Shown here: piece by piece, positions 63,698 through 64,000 of the stretch
How the letters are laid out: every line of letters begins with the position of its first letter
Position numbering within the stretch: the stretch's first letter is position 1
Origin: Mycobacterium lepraemurium
GTDB taxonomy: Bacteria; Actinomycetota; Actinomycetes; Mycobacteriales; Mycobacteriaceae
Assembly: GCA_002291465.1 (NCBI GenBank)
Contig: CP021238.1
Coordinates: 1,550,001-1,614,000, forward strand
Length of the DNA stretch: 64,000 bases
Reading direction: 5' to 3'
The notes under the pieces: model-generated
What the model saw: the letters and a program-made list of their open reading frames with translations, nothing else
What the model was told of the DNA's origin: nothing
Databases searched by the model: none
Made by a program: the position numbers and the translations under genes

Positions 63698-64000
63698 TAC
63701 AGCTGCACGGTACGCACGCGGCGCGGTCGGGGGAGCCCGGCGGCGGCGCCACCTGGCCGCCGGACAGCTTGCGGTAGGCGTAGATCCCGACCAGGGCGGC
63801 GACCGGCGCAGCCAGCAGCAGCCCGACTCCACACGCCAGGGCTCCGACCACCACCAGCGCGAACTCGGCCAGCCACATCAGCAGGGCGTTGGCGAAGTTC
63901 GCGGTGACGGTGGAGAAGCTGGAGCTGAGTGCCTTGACGGCCGACTCCGACCGGTCGATGGCGTACGGGATGGTGAACTGGGCGAAGAGGCCCAGGATCA
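63697..64000 (-). CDS. C-terminal part of a membrane protein (continues beyond the window)
   Basis: About 75 clear residues enter from the right edge: FAQFTIPYAIDRSESAVKAL, a soluble helical stretch, then a TM segment ending LACGVGLLLAAPVAALVGIY, followed by YRKLSGGQVAPPPGSP. This frame finds no stop before running into the next gene, whereas a neighbouring frame stops at TAA 63697-63699 overlapping the ATG of the ATP-grasp gene (TAATG), the usual coupling. A small frameshift in the Pro-rich tail is therefore likely. The protein family is not recognised. Confidence 0.45.
   Translation of the reverse strand, partial: DPGPLRPVHHPVRHRPVGVGRQGTQLQLLHRHRELRQRPADVAGRVRAGGGRSPGVWSRAAAGCAGRRPGRDLRLPQAVRRPGGAAAGLPRPRRVRTVQL

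Noticed and set aside
1-64000. All lesions being sequencing or assembly errors
   Set aside because: Homopolymer indels alone could be errors, but substitutions to stop, loss of the kinase Asp, a 65-70 residue deletion in apt and the absence of lesions in essential genes do not fit. Individual single-base cases remain unverified.
1-64000. CRISPR array or tRNA genes
   Set aside because: No regularly spaced direct repeats with unique spacers and no cloverleaf-like sequences were noticed; the 28-bp repeat array has no spacers.

Overview
The window is high-GC actinobacterial DNA, almost certainly from a slow-growing Mycobacterium close to the M. avium complex. The gene order thrS, HIT-family phosphorylase, pgsA1, patA, pimA, Nudix gene, pdxS, tesB2, pdxT, yebC, speE, ruvCAB, car, gabT, yajC-secD-secF, DppA-like lipoprotein, apt, relA, ppiB, glyoxalase II-like gene, hisS, radical SAM gene, phosphatase, zinc metallopeptidase and aspS is the order I know from M. 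tuberculosis Rv2614c down to about Rv2567. Several extra genes interrupt or flank it.

The most striking property is gene decay. At least thirteen genes carry frameshifts, in-frame stops or internal deletions: a 70-residue ORF, a DUF1990 gene, an M20 amidohydrolase, a Na+/H+ antiporter, a DUF350 gene, car, apt, a kinase-cyclophilin fusion, a DUF222/HNH gene, the IS transposase, a radical SAM gene, an XRE-cupin regulator, a transglutaminase, a zinc metallopeptidase and an ATP-grasp/alpha-E gene. The housekeeping genes between them (thrS, hisS, aspS, relA, secD, secF, pgsA1, patA, pimA, pdxS, pdxT, ruvA, ruvB, ruvC) are all open. This selective damage fits an obligate or near-obligate pathogen undergoing genome reduction. 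From general knowledge M. lepraemurium would fit, but that identification is inference.

Layout. 1-9300 is an accessory block: SAM methyltransferase, divergent 7Fe ferredoxin with an ArsR-like regulator, a cupin, a nitronate monooxygenase carrying a 4x28-bp tandem repeat, an aldo-keto reductase, a hotdog thioesterase and several pseudogenes. 9387-18200 is a tightly packed, largely overlapping operon joining ThrRS, phosphatidylinositol and PIM synthesis, and PLP synthesis. 18328-25165 holds yebC, the minus-strand speE group and the SOS-regulated ruvCAB operon. 25646-31428 holds a membrane protein, a bidirectional terminator, the wrecked car gene and gabT. 31592-39510 is yajC-secD-secF, a lipoprotein, a gutted apt and relA. 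39514-44116 holds a dead kinase fused to a cyclophilin domain, its paralogue ppiB, a glyoxalase II-like gene and hisS. 44137-48623 is a mobile and repair-linked patch: a LexA-controlled DUF222 gene with a giant hairpin, an IS481-family element and a radical SAM gene overrun at its 5' end. 48654-55282 holds a Tat-exported phosphatase, a small secreted protein, an accessory aldolase/DHDPS cluster with its broken regulator, and conserved mycobacterial genes. 55342-64000 holds aspS, a Ddn-like F420 enzyme, a FUSC protein, and a consecutive run of three pseudogenes that form a conserved actinobacterial transglutaminase/ATP-grasp system.

No rRNA, tRNA or CRISPR array was recognised. Names and orthologies rest on motif recognition and memory of mycobacterial gene order, not on a database search.
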